Shown: positions 8,264 through 16,566 of the stretch, in pieces
Position numbering within the stretch: the stretch's first letter is position 1
How the letters are laid out: each line of letters starts with the position of its first letter
Source: Candidatus Terasakiella magnetica
GTDB taxonomy: Bacteria > Pseudomonadota > Alphaproteobacteria > Rhodospirillales > Terasakiellaceae
DNA: 64,000 nucleotides
NCBI RefSeq assembly: GCF_900093605.1
Contig: NZ_FLYE01000001.1
Coordinates: forward strand, 186,001-250,000
Direction of reading: 5' to 3'
Translations under genes and position numbers: made by a program
The notes under the pieces: generated by a model
The model's input: the letters and a program-made list of their open reading frames with translations, nothing else
What the model was told of the DNA's origin: nothing
Databases searched by the model: none

Positions 8264-9001
8264 ATGCAAACAATTAAATTGTACGAAGGTCAGTTCCACG
8301 AATGGGTTGTCTTTGGGCGTGATCCTGAGAAAAATGAAAAGATCATTGATACCAACCAGTTTATGATCAAAACCGGCCGCGAAGCAATTTTGCTGGATCC
8401 AGGCGGGATTGAGCTTTTCTCTTCTATGCTGGCTGCAGTGGTTCACTTTCTCCCCGTTGATCAAATCACGCACCTTTTTGCCTCTCACCAAGACCCGGAT
8501 GTGATTTCCTCACTTGGTCTGTGGGATAAGACGCTCCCTAATGCGATTTTGCATGCCCCGTGGATCTGGGAAGGTTTCTTGCGCCATTATGGCTGTGAGA
8601 GCATTACCTATAATCCAATTCCGGATGAAGGCCAGTCGTTGAAAATTGATAATGTTGAAATCCAGTTTATTCCGGCACATTATATGCACTCTTCAGGTAA
8701 TTTCAGTGTATATGACCCGGTTGCTAAAATCCTCTTTAGTGGGGATATTGGGGCAGGGTTGAACAAACCGGATGATTCGCTGTTTGTTGAAGATTTTGAT
8801 AAAAATATTTCAAAAATCAAAACCTTCCACCAACGCTGGATGCCGTCTGAGCATGCCAAGGATATGTGGATTAAGCGCGTGCGCAAACTTGATATCGAAA
8901 TGCTGTGCCCACAACATGGTAGTATCTATCGTGGTGAAGATGTCGGGCGTTTCCTTGATTGGCTTGAATCCATCGAGGTTGGTACGGGTTTACGATTCTA
9001 A
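8264..9001 (+). CDS. Single-domain di-iron metallo-beta-lactamase-fold protein, ODP/flavodiiron-core like
   Basis: The ligand pattern is H75-x-D77-x-D79, then H142, D161 and H218. The spacings of 62 residues (D79-H142) and 18 residues (H142-D161) equal those of flavodiiron proteins such as rubredoxin:oxygen oxidoreductase; the last is 56 rather than about 60. HxDxD replaces the usual HxExD. At 245 residues there is only the MBL core: the flavodoxin domain needed for oxygen or NO reduction is absent. Stand-alone cores of this type include the ODP oxygen/iron sensor linked to chemotaxis in Treponema denticola (from memory). Its place between an MCP-tip-like protein and a CheY-like receiver favours a sensor role over an enzyme. 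A plain MBL hydrolase is the alternative. Confidence 0.8.
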   Translation: MQTIKLYEGQFHEWVVFGRDPEKNEKIIDTNQFMIKTGREAILLDPGGIELFSSMLAAVVHFLPVDQITHLFASHQDPDVISSLGLWDKTLPNAILHAPWIWEGFLRHYGCESITYNPIPDEGQSLKIDNVEIQFIPAHYMHSSGNFSVYDPVAKILFSGDIGAGLNKPDDSLFVEDFDKNISKIKTFHQRWMPSEHAKDMWIKRVRKLDIEMLCPQHGSIYRGEDVGRFLDWLESIEVGTGLRF

Positions 9002-9021
9002 ATACGATGATTTGAAAACGG

Positions 9022-9417
9022 ATGTCAGAACCACTGCAAAAAATACTCTATGTTGAAGATGAGCCCGATATTCGTGATATCGCACAGCTTGTTCTTGAAA
9101 ATGTAGGTGGTTTTGACGTTTTAGCTGTTGATGGTGGTCAAAAGGCGCTTCAGCAGATTAATGATTTTGCGCCTGATCTAGTGTTGTTGGACGCCATGAT
9201 GCCAGAAATGGATGGTCCAACGACTTTTAAAGAAATCCGAAAGCTGCCGAATTTTAAAGAGATTCCCATTGCGTTTTTGACGGCCAAACTGATGGATGAC
9301 GATATTAAGGGCTATCTGGCACTTGGTGCTATAGGCGTTATTGCAAAACCGTTTGATCCCATGACCCTTTCTGAGCAAGTCAGGGATTTATGGTCTAAGG
9401 CGACAGCTATCACTTAA
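9022..9417 (+). CDS. Single-domain CheY-like response regulator
   Basis: This 131-residue protein is a complete receiver with no output domain. The acidic pocket is VEDEPD, the phosphoacceptor is D57 (LLDAMMPEMDG), the switch threonine is in FLTAK and the lysine is in IAKPFDP. It starts 20 bp after the di-iron protein gene, so it is probably in the same operon. It could be the signalling output of that operon or a phosphate sink. Its 3' end overlaps the end of the convergent Hpt gene by 8 bp. Confidence 0.92.
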   Translation: MSEPLQKILYVEDEPDIRDIAQLVLENVGGFDVLAVDGGQKALQQINDFAPDLVLLDAMMPEMDGPTTFKEIRKLPNFKEIPIAFLTAKLMDDDIKGYLALGAIGVIAKPFDPMTLSEQVRDLWSKATAIT

Positions 9418-9712
9418 GGGCGTTTTTTATAGTTTCTTCGGCTTTTTTATAAAGTGTGAGGGCCTGTTCATCTGTCAGGTCCTGATCTTTTATATCAATT
9501 AACTGCAATTCCAATGTTTTCATCTCGACACTAAGCTCGCCATAGCCATAGGTGCCCGCTGTTCCAGCCAGTTTATGACATATTTCAATCAATGCGGTGA
9601 TGTGGCTATTGCCAGACCAAGTAGATATCTCTGTATGCGTATCCTTTAAACGCTGTGTAAAGCGCTCACGCAAGAGCTTGAGTTTTTCCAGCATTTCACT
9701 TTGGTCAGTCAT
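9410..9712 (-). CDS. Hpt-domain phosphotransfer protein
   Basis: A 100-residue stand-alone histidine phosphotransfer domain. The phosphorylated histidine is H46 in ICHKLAGTAGTYG, matching the HxLKGxA-type Hpt motif. It is preceded by AGGATG as a ribosome binding site. The gene converges on the CheY-like receiver gene and overlaps it by 8 bp, an arrangement that suggests, but does not prove, that the two exchange phosphoryl groups. Confidence 0.88.
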   Translation of the reverse strand: MTDQSEMLEKLKLLRERFTQRLKDTHTEISTWSGNSHITALIEICHKLAGTAGTYGYGELSVEMKTLELQLIDIKDQDLTDEQALTLYKKAEETIKNALK

Positions 9713-9896
9713 TTTAACATCCTATAGGAAAAGTATTTTTTCTATTATTGAGTGTGAGGGGGAAAAGTCAAATTGGATTATTTGATAACTGGTATTACAA
9801 AACACTAAAAAACATATCATCTATTTCTTTTTATATGTTAGCATAACTCTAAAATCTGCCAGAAGTCGGCATAATTGCGAATTAGAGGGACTTTCG

Positions 9897-10676
9897 ATGT
9901 CTGAAGCAACCACACCGGATACAATCGAAATAATTGAATCAAATAAAGTGCATCTTGAAGCGCCAGCACAATGGTTAAAACAAGGATGGACTGATTTTAA
10001 ACAGGCTCCAGCTGTTGGCCTGACCTATGGTGCGATTTTCGTTTTTGCCGGTTATGGATTGTTTTGGGGTCTTGAGGCATTGGGATTAAGCTATTTTATC
10101 TTGCCTCTATCAGGTAGCTTTATGCTCTTTGCCCCATGGTTGGCCCTTGGTCTTTACGAAGTTTCAAGACAACGCGAAAAAGGACAAACGCCTACTTTTG
10201 CAAGTACCTGTAATGCGTGGCGCCAAAGTCCGCGCAGACTTGGGATCATGGCCTTTGTCCTGCTCATTTTCATGTTGGTTTGGACACAGGTTGCCGTTGT
10301 TCTTTATGCCTTGATGATGGGGGATGCCTCGCTTTCCCTTGAAAATATGGGTGTTGATATTTTTGCACGCACGGACGGCCTTGTATTCTTGGCTGTTGGG
10401 TCTATTGTTGGTCTCGTCTTTGCCTCAATCGTTTTTTTGCTCACAGCTGTTTCTGTTCCCATGATTTTGGACCGCGATACTGGCGCATTTGAAGCCATGG
10501 CATTTAGTTTCAAGACTGTGATGAAGAACAGTCATGTGATGTGGAGCTGGGCCTTTACAATCGGCATCATCTCTTGGTTTGCCATTGCCACATTTTTTAT
10601 CGGCCTGATTATCGCCATGCCTGTTTTGGGCTATGCCAGCTGGCATGCTTATCGCGACCTCGTCCCCGCCGAATAA
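9897..10676 (+). CDS. DUF2189-family integral membrane protein
   Basis: The 259-residue protein starts with a polar segment and APAQWLKQGWTDFKQAP, which is characteristic of DUF2189 proteins, then has about six hydrophobic membrane segments (near 40-60, 70-90, 115-140, 160-185, 185-205 and 220-245). Its biochemical function is unknown. It lies 9 bp upstream of the heme A synthase gene, at the head of the respiratory gene run, as is often seen in Alphaproteobacteria. A link to oxidase assembly is only inferred from this position. Confidence 0.8.
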   Translation: MSEATTPDTIEIIESNKVHLEAPAQWLKQGWTDFKQAPAVGLTYGAIFVFAGYGLFWGLEALGLSYFILPLSGSFMLFAPWLALGLYEVSRQREKGQTPTFASTCNAWRQSPRRLGIMAFVLLIFMLVWTQVAVVLYALMMGDASLSLENMGVDIFARTDGLVFLAVGSIVGLVFASIVFLLTAVSVPMILDRDTGAFEAMAFSFKTVMKNSHVMWSWAFTIGIISWFAIATFFIGLIIAMPVLGYASWHAYRDLVPAE

Positions 10677-10685
10677 TCTAAACCT

Positions 10686-11690
10686 ATGCAAGAAACGATG
10701 CGTTTAAAACGTGAGCGCATCATTGGGCTCTGGCTCTTTGGTGTGGCTATGATGGTTTTTTTCATGGTTGTGTTAGGTGGGTTAACCCGCCTGACAGGCT
10801 CAGGCCTTTCCATGGTGGATTGGAAGCCTGTGACAGGTTGGTTGCCGCCCCTAAGCCTTGAAGAATGGCAACGTGTTTTTGAGCTCTATAAACAATCGCC
10901 TCAGTATGAAAAAGTAAACTTCGGCATGAGCCTTGAAGAATTCAGAAATATCTTCTGGTTAGAATTTCTTCATCGCCTGTGGGGGCGTATTATTGGCCTT
11001 GCCTTTGGTCTTCCTCTGGTCTTTTTCATTTTGCGCGGTTGGGTCTCCAAACAAATGATTTTGCCCTTATGTGGCTTGTTTGTTTTAGGCGGCGCACAAG
11101 GCGTTCTGGGCTGGTATATGGTTAAAAGCGGTCTCGTGGATATCCCTGAGGTCAGCCAGTATCGCTTGGCAGCCCATCTTGGTTTTGCCTTTGTTTTATA
11201 TGCGGCATTGATCTGGACGGGTTTGAAATTTTATAAGGGCAAGGGGAGTCTCTCTGGTCTTGTTTGCTCAAAAAAGTCACTTCTGCTTTTGGGCTTAAGT
11301 TACGTGACTATTTTTGCTGGTGCACTCGTTGCAGGGCTTGATGCAGGCTTAACTTATAATACATTCCCGCTTATGGATGGGGAGCTTATCCCAACTGGTT
11401 TATATGATCAGGGACCTTGGTATTTAAATCATTTTGAAAATATCACCACCGTTCAGTTTCAACACCGGGTCTTGGCCATTGCGTTATTGGTATTGTCGAT
11501 TGTTTTCTATTTAAAGAATAAAGAGATACCGATTGTGAAAATATGTGCCTTAGTTGTCTGCCTTCAGGCTGTTATCGGTATTGCGACATTGTTGATGGTC
11601 GTGCCGATCAGCTTGGCCTCGTTGCATCAGGCTGGCGGCTTATTGGTCTTTACAGCCTTTACATGGTTAAATTTTGAAGTGCGATCTTAA
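10686..11690 (+). CDS. ctaA: Heme A synthase (CtaA/COX15)
   Basis: CtaA oxidises the C8 methyl of heme O to give heme A for aa3-type oxidases. The 334-residue protein has about eight membrane helices. The family signature VVLGGLTRLTGSGLSMVDWK is near residue 25, followed by EFLHRLWGRIIG with a heme-ligand histidine. The second half repeats the pattern with QFQHRVLA and ASLHQAGG. Its neighbours DUF420, CtaB and the oxidase subunits support the call. Confidence 0.96.
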   Translation: MQETMRLKRERIIGLWLFGVAMMVFFMVVLGGLTRLTGSGLSMVDWKPVTGWLPPLSLEEWQRVFELYKQSPQYEKVNFGMSLEEFRNIFWLEFLHRLWGRIIGLAFGLPLVFFILRGWVSKQMILPLCGLFVLGGAQGVLGWYMVKSGLVDIPEVSQYRLAAHLGFAFVLYAALIWTGLKFYKGKGSLSGLVCSKKSLLLLGLSYVTIFAGALVAGLDAGLTYNTFPLMDGELIPTGLYDQGPWYLNHFENITTVQFQHRVLAIALLVLSIVFYLKNKEIPIVKICALVVCLQAVIGIATLLMVVPISLASLHQAGGLLVFTAFTWLNFEVRS

Positions 11691-11692
11691 AT

Positions 11693-12127
11693 ATGGAAAT
11701 TTTACCCATTCTTCCCCACTTTCAGGCAATTTTGAATGCGGTCTCGCTCATTCTCATCTGCTTGGCCTTTATTGCGGTTAAATCCGGCGATAAAGAGCGT
11801 CACAAAAAACTGATGATCGCCGCCCTTGCTGTCTCATCCGTGTTTTTAGTGTCTTATCTTTATTATCATGCCCATATCGGTCATGTTCCCTTTAAAGGTG
11901 AGGGGGGGATAAGAACGGTCTATTTCACCATCTTATTTACCCATATTTTGATGGCAGCGATCGCTTTGGTCTTGATTATCATGGCTGTTTGGCGTGCCTT
12001 GATAAAACAGGATTATACCAGCCATAAGAAAGTCGCGCGTTTTACATTCCCTATCTGGGCCTTTGTCTGTGCCTCTGGCATCGTTGTTTATGTCATGGCG
12101 TTCCACATTTATACGGGTAGCGCATGA
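11693..12127 (+). CDS. DUF420-family membrane protein (CtaM-like)
   Basis: This 144-residue protein has four membrane helices and histidines in YYHAHIGH and in FTHIL, as in DUF420 proteins. The Bacillus/Staphylococcus member CtaM is needed for activity of heme-A oxidases (family knowledge), so an assembly role is likely here. The gene starts 2 bp after ctaA and overlaps the next gene by 4 bp, so all three are translationally linked. Confidence 0.85.
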   Translation: MEILPILPHFQAILNAVSLILICLAFIAVKSGDKERHKKLMIAALAVSSVFLVSYLYYHAHIGHVPFKGEGGIRTVYFTILFTHILMAAIALVLIIMAVWRALIKQDYTSHKKVARFTFPIWAFVCASGIVVYVMAFHIYTGSA

Positions 12128-13461
12128 CCTTACGCCAAGAATGTAAAGCCTGGACGTTAATCTCCGTTGGTGCACTGGCAATTGCGGGTATCTTTGCCCT
12201 GCTTTTGGTGCTTTCGCGCACGCCGGGCGTTCAAGATATTTTGCCATGGCCGTGGAAAAGCTTTTTCCATAAAGGGCTTGTGACACATGTTGTGTTTTCA
12301 TTTGTTGTCTGGTTTTTGGCAACAATGGGCGCGATTATGTGCCTGTCTTATGCAAAACAAGTCGGGATAGACCAAGAAAGCCAATGGGGAAAAGGCGCAG
12401 TTGGCCTTGCCATGCTCGGCTGTTTAGGCTTGATCATTCCGGCCTTATTTGATTTGGGCACTGCTGAGCTTAACAACTATATCCCTGTGATGAACCACCC
12501 GATCTATTATGGTGGGCTGGTTTTACTCTTGGCTGGTTTGGTGCTTGTGACTTTGCGTCAATTCACACTGTCTTGGCAAAAGACGAACCAGCTTTCAGGC
12601 ACTCAAACCACTGGGATCATTTATCTTATTGCCGTTTTATGTATGGGGCTGGCCTTTTTCTATATGCCAGAGGGCTTGCCAGACCCAACCTTTAATGAAC
12701 AGCTTTTTTGGGGTGGGGGGCATGTTTTACAGTTTGTGAATACGGCCCTATTGTTTCTTGCATGGATGGTAATCGTTAAAACCGCTACTGGTTTAGAGCT
12801 GATGCCACGTAAATACGTCTATGTGGTGTTTGGCCTGCTTGTTATCTTTTGCCTGCCTGCCCCGGCGATTTATTTTTTGTTTGATATCCTTAGTCAAACA
12901 CATCGGGATTTCTATACAGAGATGCTGCGATATGGGCTGCCTTTACCGTCCATCATTGTTTCTGCTTTTCTGCTTATCTTCCTACTCTCACGGGCTTCAC
13001 GAGAGCTTGATAAAATTAGCCGTTTGGCCTTATGGCTATCACTCTTTACCTATAATCTGGGTGGGCTTTATGGCTTAATGCTGGATGGGACTGATACGCG
13101 GGTGCCTGCGCATTACCATGCGGTTATTGGTGGGATAAACCTTGCCTTTATGGTTTTTTATCACCGTGTGATACTGCCTTTCATCAGCGTTCAGGTGCGC
13201 GAAGGTAAGCTCTTTACAGCCCAATATTGGCTTTATGGTTTAGGCCAAATTATGCATGCCAGTGGCATGTTCCTCGCGGGTAGCCAAGGTGTACCACGCA
13301 AAACTGCAGGGGATGCACAAAGTCTTGATAATATAGAAAAAATCCTTTCCATGGGGCTCATGGGGATTGGGGGATTAATTGCGGTTATCGGTGGTGTTCT
13401 GTTTGTGATTATGACCATGAAATGGATTATTAAAGGAGGTAAAATCTATGAAACGACTTGA
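12124..13461 (+). CDS. Divergent heme-copper oxidase/NO reductase-like subunit I
   Basis: The 445-residue protein has about 12 membrane helices and a NorB/CcoN-like size. Histidines at expected heme positions are H55 (helix 2) and H330-x-H332 in VPAHYHAVIGG (helix 10). H200 in WGGGHVLQF matches the first binuclear-centre metal ligand of helix 6. In helix 7 the usual His-His pair appears as H260-R261 (THRDFY), so one metal ligand seems to be missing. The Glu of NO reductases (HxxxE) and the Tyr of oxidases (HxxxY) after H200 are also absent; it reads HVLQF. It may be an unusual NO reductase or oxidase class, or a non-catalytic paralog. It overlaps the CuA subunit gene by 14 bp. Confidence 0.75.
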   Translation: MTLRQECKAWTLISVGALAIAGIFALLLVLSRTPGVQDILPWPWKSFFHKGLVTHVVFSFVVWFLATMGAIMCLSYAKQVGIDQESQWGKGAVGLAMLGCLGLIIPALFDLGTAELNNYIPVMNHPIYYGGLVLLLAGLVLVTLRQFTLSWQKTNQLSGTQTTGIIYLIAVLCMGLAFFYMPEGLPDPTFNEQLFWGGGHVLQFVNTALLFLAWMVIVKTATGLELMPRKYVYVVFGLLVIFCLPAPAIYFLFDILSQTHRDFYTEMLRYGLPLPSIIVSAFLLIFLLSRASRELDKISRLALWLSLFTYNLGGLYGLMLDGTDTRVPAHYHAVIGGINLAFMVFYHRVILPFISVQVREGKLFTAQYWLYGLGQIMHASGMFLAGSQGVPRKTAGDAQSLDNIEKILSMGLMGIGGLIAVIGGVLFVIMTMKWIIKGGKIYETT

Positions 13462-13897
13462 TTTTATCTTTATCACCCTGATTGGGCTCGTGGCTTTTCT
13501 TTTAGGGGGAAAGTTAATTGATAGTCTTGGTCAAACCCAGATCGGTTTTATAGACCAGCCCCTTACTGATTTATCCGCATTTGAAAAACGCATAGAGGCA
13601 CAAATCCAGTCCGGCGAAGATATCTATCTGCTGGCGCGTCAATGGGAATGGTCCACTGAGCTGACCTTGAAAGAAGGCAAAAATTATAAGCTACATATAG
13701 CTTCTGGGGATATTCAACATGCATTTCATCTTGAAAAGAAAGCAACGGGTCACTCAATCGATATTCTTCTCCAACCGGGGCGCGAATATGTTGTTTCATT
13801 AAATAATCTTACAGCTGGGGTCTATGCCATCGGCTGCACGCAATATTGTGGAATTGAACACAACAAGATGCGTGGAAAATTGATTGTACTTAAATAA
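13448..13897 (+). CDS. Small CuA-domain subunit II partner of the divergent oxidase-like protein
   Basis: The protein has one N-terminal membrane helix (about 5-25) and a cupredoxin domain. The CuA ligands are present: a histidine in IQHAFHLE and the C-x3-C-x3-H-x2-M cluster in CTQYCGIEHNKM. A complete CuA site means it should accept electrons from a cytochrome c or similar donor. At 149 residues it is short, like B-type oxidase subunit II, with one rather than two membrane helices. It overlaps the upstream gene by 14 bp and has AGGAGG in front of its ATG, so the two are probably made together as a complex. Confidence 0.85.
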   Translation: MKRLDFIFITLIGLVAFLLGGKLIDSLGQTQIGFIDQPLTDLSAFEKRIEAQIQSGEDIYLLARQWEWSTELTLKEGKNYKLHIASGDIQHAFHLEKKATGHSIDILLQPGREYVVSLNNLTAGVYAIGCTQYCGIEHNKMRGKLIVLK

Positions 13898-14002
13898 TTG
13901 ATACAAATGAGAAGATTTCCTTTGGACTTATTCTAATTTAAGGCTATCATTCCCGTAATAACTACAAAAACTAATATAACCCGTTAAAATAAAGGGAATA
14001 TT

Positions 14003-14863
14003 ATGGGAGGTTACATTCAGCTCGCCAAACCTCGTATTGGCGTAATGATAGCCCTAACCGCTGTGACCGGATATCTGGCAACAGCGCAACAAGGCGAAGT
14101 TGATCTTACACATCTTTTATTGCTTGCTCTTGCAATGATGATGGGGTCTGCTTCTTCCAGTATTTTTAATCATTTTTATGATCGAGATATCGATCGTTTA
14201 ATGACACGTACAAGCTCGCGTCCTTTTGCCAAGCGTCAAGTGGGTAGCCCTCAACTCGTTTTATGGGTTGCGGCTTCGCTTTTGATTGTTGGCTGTGGCA
14301 TCGCAACGTACGTGTTTAACCCAATCGTTGCGACACATTTGTTCCTCGGCGCCTTCTTTTATGGTGTTGTGTATACAATATGGCTTAAGCGTCGCAACTG
14401 GCTGAATATTGTGATCGGTGGTTTAGCCGGTAGCTTTGCCGTTTTGGCAGGGGCTGCGGCTGTTAATCCTGATCAGTGGCTCTTGCCGATGTTATTGGCA
14501 ATCGTTTTGTTTTTCTGGACGCCGTCCCATTTCTGGGCACTTGCGATGCGTCTTAAAGACCAATATGCCGCCGCAGGTGTGCCCATGCTTCCGGTTGTTG
14601 TCGGAAATGTGGTTACCGCACGTTACATCCTGATCAATAGTATTTTGTTGGTCGGGTCATCACTGTTGCCATGGTTCTTGGGGGAACTGGGCAATATCTA
14701 TGGTGTCGGGGCTGTTGTCCTTGGGGCCTACCTTTTGAAATGTAACATTGATCTGATTAAGTCGTCTGATGAACAGACGGCCATGACCAATTTCTTTGCA
14801 TCGATGAAGTATTTAGGGGGGCTTTTTGTCGTCGTCATAATGGATGTTCACCTGCCAATTTAG
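14003..14863 (+). CDS. ctaB: Protoheme IX farnesyltransferase (heme O synthase, CtaB/COX10)
   Basis: CtaB attaches a farnesyl group to heme B, giving heme O, the substrate of CtaA. The UbiA-family Asp-rich motif is visible as NHFYDRDIDRLMTRTSSRP near residues 55-73, and the second conserved region as WTPSHFWALA. About nine membrane helices fill the 286 residues. It lies 105 bp after the CuA subunit gene; the gap may hold a promoter, but I see no clear one. Confidence 0.96.
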   Translation: MGGYIQLAKPRIGVMIALTAVTGYLATAQQGEVDLTHLLLLALAMMMGSASSSIFNHFYDRDIDRLMTRTSSRPFAKRQVGSPQLVLWVAASLLIVGCGIATYVFNPIVATHLFLGAFFYGVVYTIWLKRRNWLNIVIGGLAGSFAVLAGAAAVNPDQWLLPMLLAIVLFFWTPSHFWALAMRLKDQYAAAGVPMLPVVVGNVVTARYILINSILLVGSSLLPWFLGELGNIYGVGAVVLGAYLLKCNIDLIKSSDEQTAMTNFFASMKYLGGLFVVVIMDVHLPI

Positions 14864-14939
14864 GTGAGTGGCGAATAAATAAGACGACATACGCCTTTTA
14901 GTATTTTTTTTTAATAACGACATGAGGGAGGGGAACTGA

Positions 14940-15701
14940 ATGTCGGCAGACAGTTCACATGCTCACGAGCATCATTGGGAGTGGTCACAAGCACCATTCT
15001 GGGTGGTGACAGGCATCTTCTTTCTGGTTCCGCTAACATTTGCGGCCTATTTCCAGTATGAAAACCCGCTGCTTGCAGCGATTTTTGCTGGGATTGGTAC
15101 ACCGATGTTACTCGCAGGTATTGCAATGTGGGTTAACGAAGGTTTGACGGTTAAGCCGTTGATTGCAGACGTTGCCGGGGTCGGACTTCCGATCTTTATC
15201 GTATCGGAAATTTTTATTTTCTTATCTTTCTTTGCGACCTATTGGATGATGCGCCTTGGCTCAGAATCCTGGCCGCCAGAAGGTACACCGGATTTTCCGG
15301 TAGCATTACCGCTAATTATGACTGTCATTCTTGTGGCATCTTCTGTGACAATTCACGTTGCGGAAGAAAAATACGAGCATGACGACCAAGCGGGTTTCCG
15401 TAAGTGGTTGATGATCACCATTGGACTGGGTGTAATTTTCGTAGGAATGACTTTCTATGAATATAATCACCTATTCAGCGTTGATTTCTACCCGGACACG
15501 AATGCGTTCGGTACAGTCTTCTTTAGCCTGACCGGTTTCCACGCAAGTCACGTAATCGGTGGACTTGGGATATTTATCTGTGTGTTGATCCCTGCCTTTA
15601 AGGGTATGACAAACAAGACATTTATCACTTGTGCGTCTGTTTACTGGCACTTTGTGGATGTGGTTTGGTTCTTTGTCGTTTCACAGATTTATTTCTGGTA
15701 A
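14940..15701 (+). CDS. ctaE: Cytochrome c oxidase subunit III (CtaE)
   Basis: The 253-residue protein has about seven membrane helices. It carries the family's FHASHVIGG and C-terminal YWHFVDVVWFFVV segments. The start has a very strong Shine-Dalgarno sequence (GAGGGAGGGG). Here subunit III comes first, followed by SCO, subunit II and subunit I, which is not the classical ctaC-D-B-G-E order. It begins the run for the main aa3-type terminal oxidase. Confidence 0.95.
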   Translation: MSADSSHAHEHHWEWSQAPFWVVTGIFFLVPLTFAAYFQYENPLLAAIFAGIGTPMLLAGIAMWVNEGLTVKPLIADVAGVGLPIFIVSEIFIFLSFFATYWMMRLGSESWPPEGTPDFPVALPLIMTVILVASSVTIHVAEEKYEHDDQAGFRKWLMITIGLGVIFVGMTFYEYNHLFSVDFYPDTNAFGTVFFSLTGFHASHVIGGLGIFICVLIPAFKGMTNKTFITCASVYWHFVDVVWFFVVSQIYFW

Positions 15702-15717
15702 GGCAGGGGCTGTGCGT

Positions 15718-16563
15718 ATGATGCGAAATATGGTTTTAGCATTTCTGGGTTTTGTTTTTGTGTTAGGTCTCTCAGTTGAGGCCTTGGCAGCGCAAACGTT
15801 CAAAGTGCCGGAGTCTGAAATCGATCCTGAAGCCTTGAGGATCAATGAAGCAAAAATCCTCGGTTTAAAACCGAAGAAAGGATTTTCGTTTCTAGATCAG
15901 GATGGCAATGCCTTCACTTTTAGAGATCGTGTGGGTAAGCCGTTGGTTTTGGTTATGTCCTATTACACTTGCGATGGCGTTTGTTCCTCAGTTAATATTG
16001 AACTGGGCGAACGTTTGCTTGAGCTTGAAAATACAGGGCGGATCAAACCGGGTAAGGATTTTGACGTTGTGACCGTATCGTTTGATAAGAATGATACTTT
16101 GGAAACACTCAATAAGTTTCGCAAACATGTTGGATTAGATAAAGACGTGGCAGACGGCTGGACATTTGCCGTTGCCAGTGACGCTGATCGTGAAAGAATT
16201 AAAGAATTTACGGATCATTATGATTACCGTTTTTTCTGGTCTTCTTATGATCGCACTTTTTATCACCCAACCGTTTATATGGTTCTGTCAAAAGATATGC
16301 GATTGAGCCGTGTTTTATACGCCCACGATATTGAAGTCAGTGATATTGAGCTGGCGGTTTTGGAATCCCATGAAGGGAATTTCAAACCCAGTGAGATCAT
16401 CAATTATGCCGTTTCCCTGTGCTATAGCTATAGCTACAAAGACGGCAAATATGTTTTTAACATCCCCATGTTTGTTGCTTTTGGTTCACTTATCCTTGGG
16501 GTAAGTGCGTTGGGAACGTCCGTTCTGGCCTATAAGCGCAGACAACGTAAAAAGGAGGGATAG
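15718..16563 (+). CDS. SCO1/SenC-family copper chaperone
   Basis: SCO proteins help load copper into the CuA site of subunit II. I choose the ATG at 15718 because AGGGG lies eight bases upstream and the resulting N-terminus is a signal peptide or anchor ending near ALA-AQ. A longer frame reaching into ctaE is unlikely. The CxxxC copper site is TCDGVC and the partner histidine is in FYHPTVYM. A C-terminal membrane helix with a basic tail (about 250-275) is less common in SCO proteins. The gene lies directly before subunit II, its expected client. Confidence 0.93.
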   Translation: MMRNMVLAFLGFVFVLGLSVEALAAQTFKVPESEIDPEALRINEAKILGLKPKKGFSFLDQDGNAFTFRDRVGKPLVLVMSYYTCDGVCSSVNIELGERLLELENTGRIKPGKDFDVVTVSFDKNDTLETLNKFRKHVGLDKDVADGWTFAVASDADRERIKEFTDHYDYRFFWSSYDRTFYHPTVYMVLSKDMRLSRVLYAHDIEVSDIELAVLESHEGNFKPSEIINYAVSLCYSYSYKDGKYVFNIPMFVAFGSLILGVSALGTSVLAYKRRQRKKEG

Positions 16564-16566
16564 CCT

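Noticed and set aside
12124-13461. Identification as cbb3 oxidase subunit CcoN
   Set aside because: The helix 7 His pair and the tyrosine of cbb3 enzymes are not present, and no CcoO or CcoP gene follows.
15631-15717. Longer SCO protein starting inside ctaE
   Set aside because: It would be encoded in an overlapping frame of ctaE and would put a non-signal sequence before a clear signal peptide.
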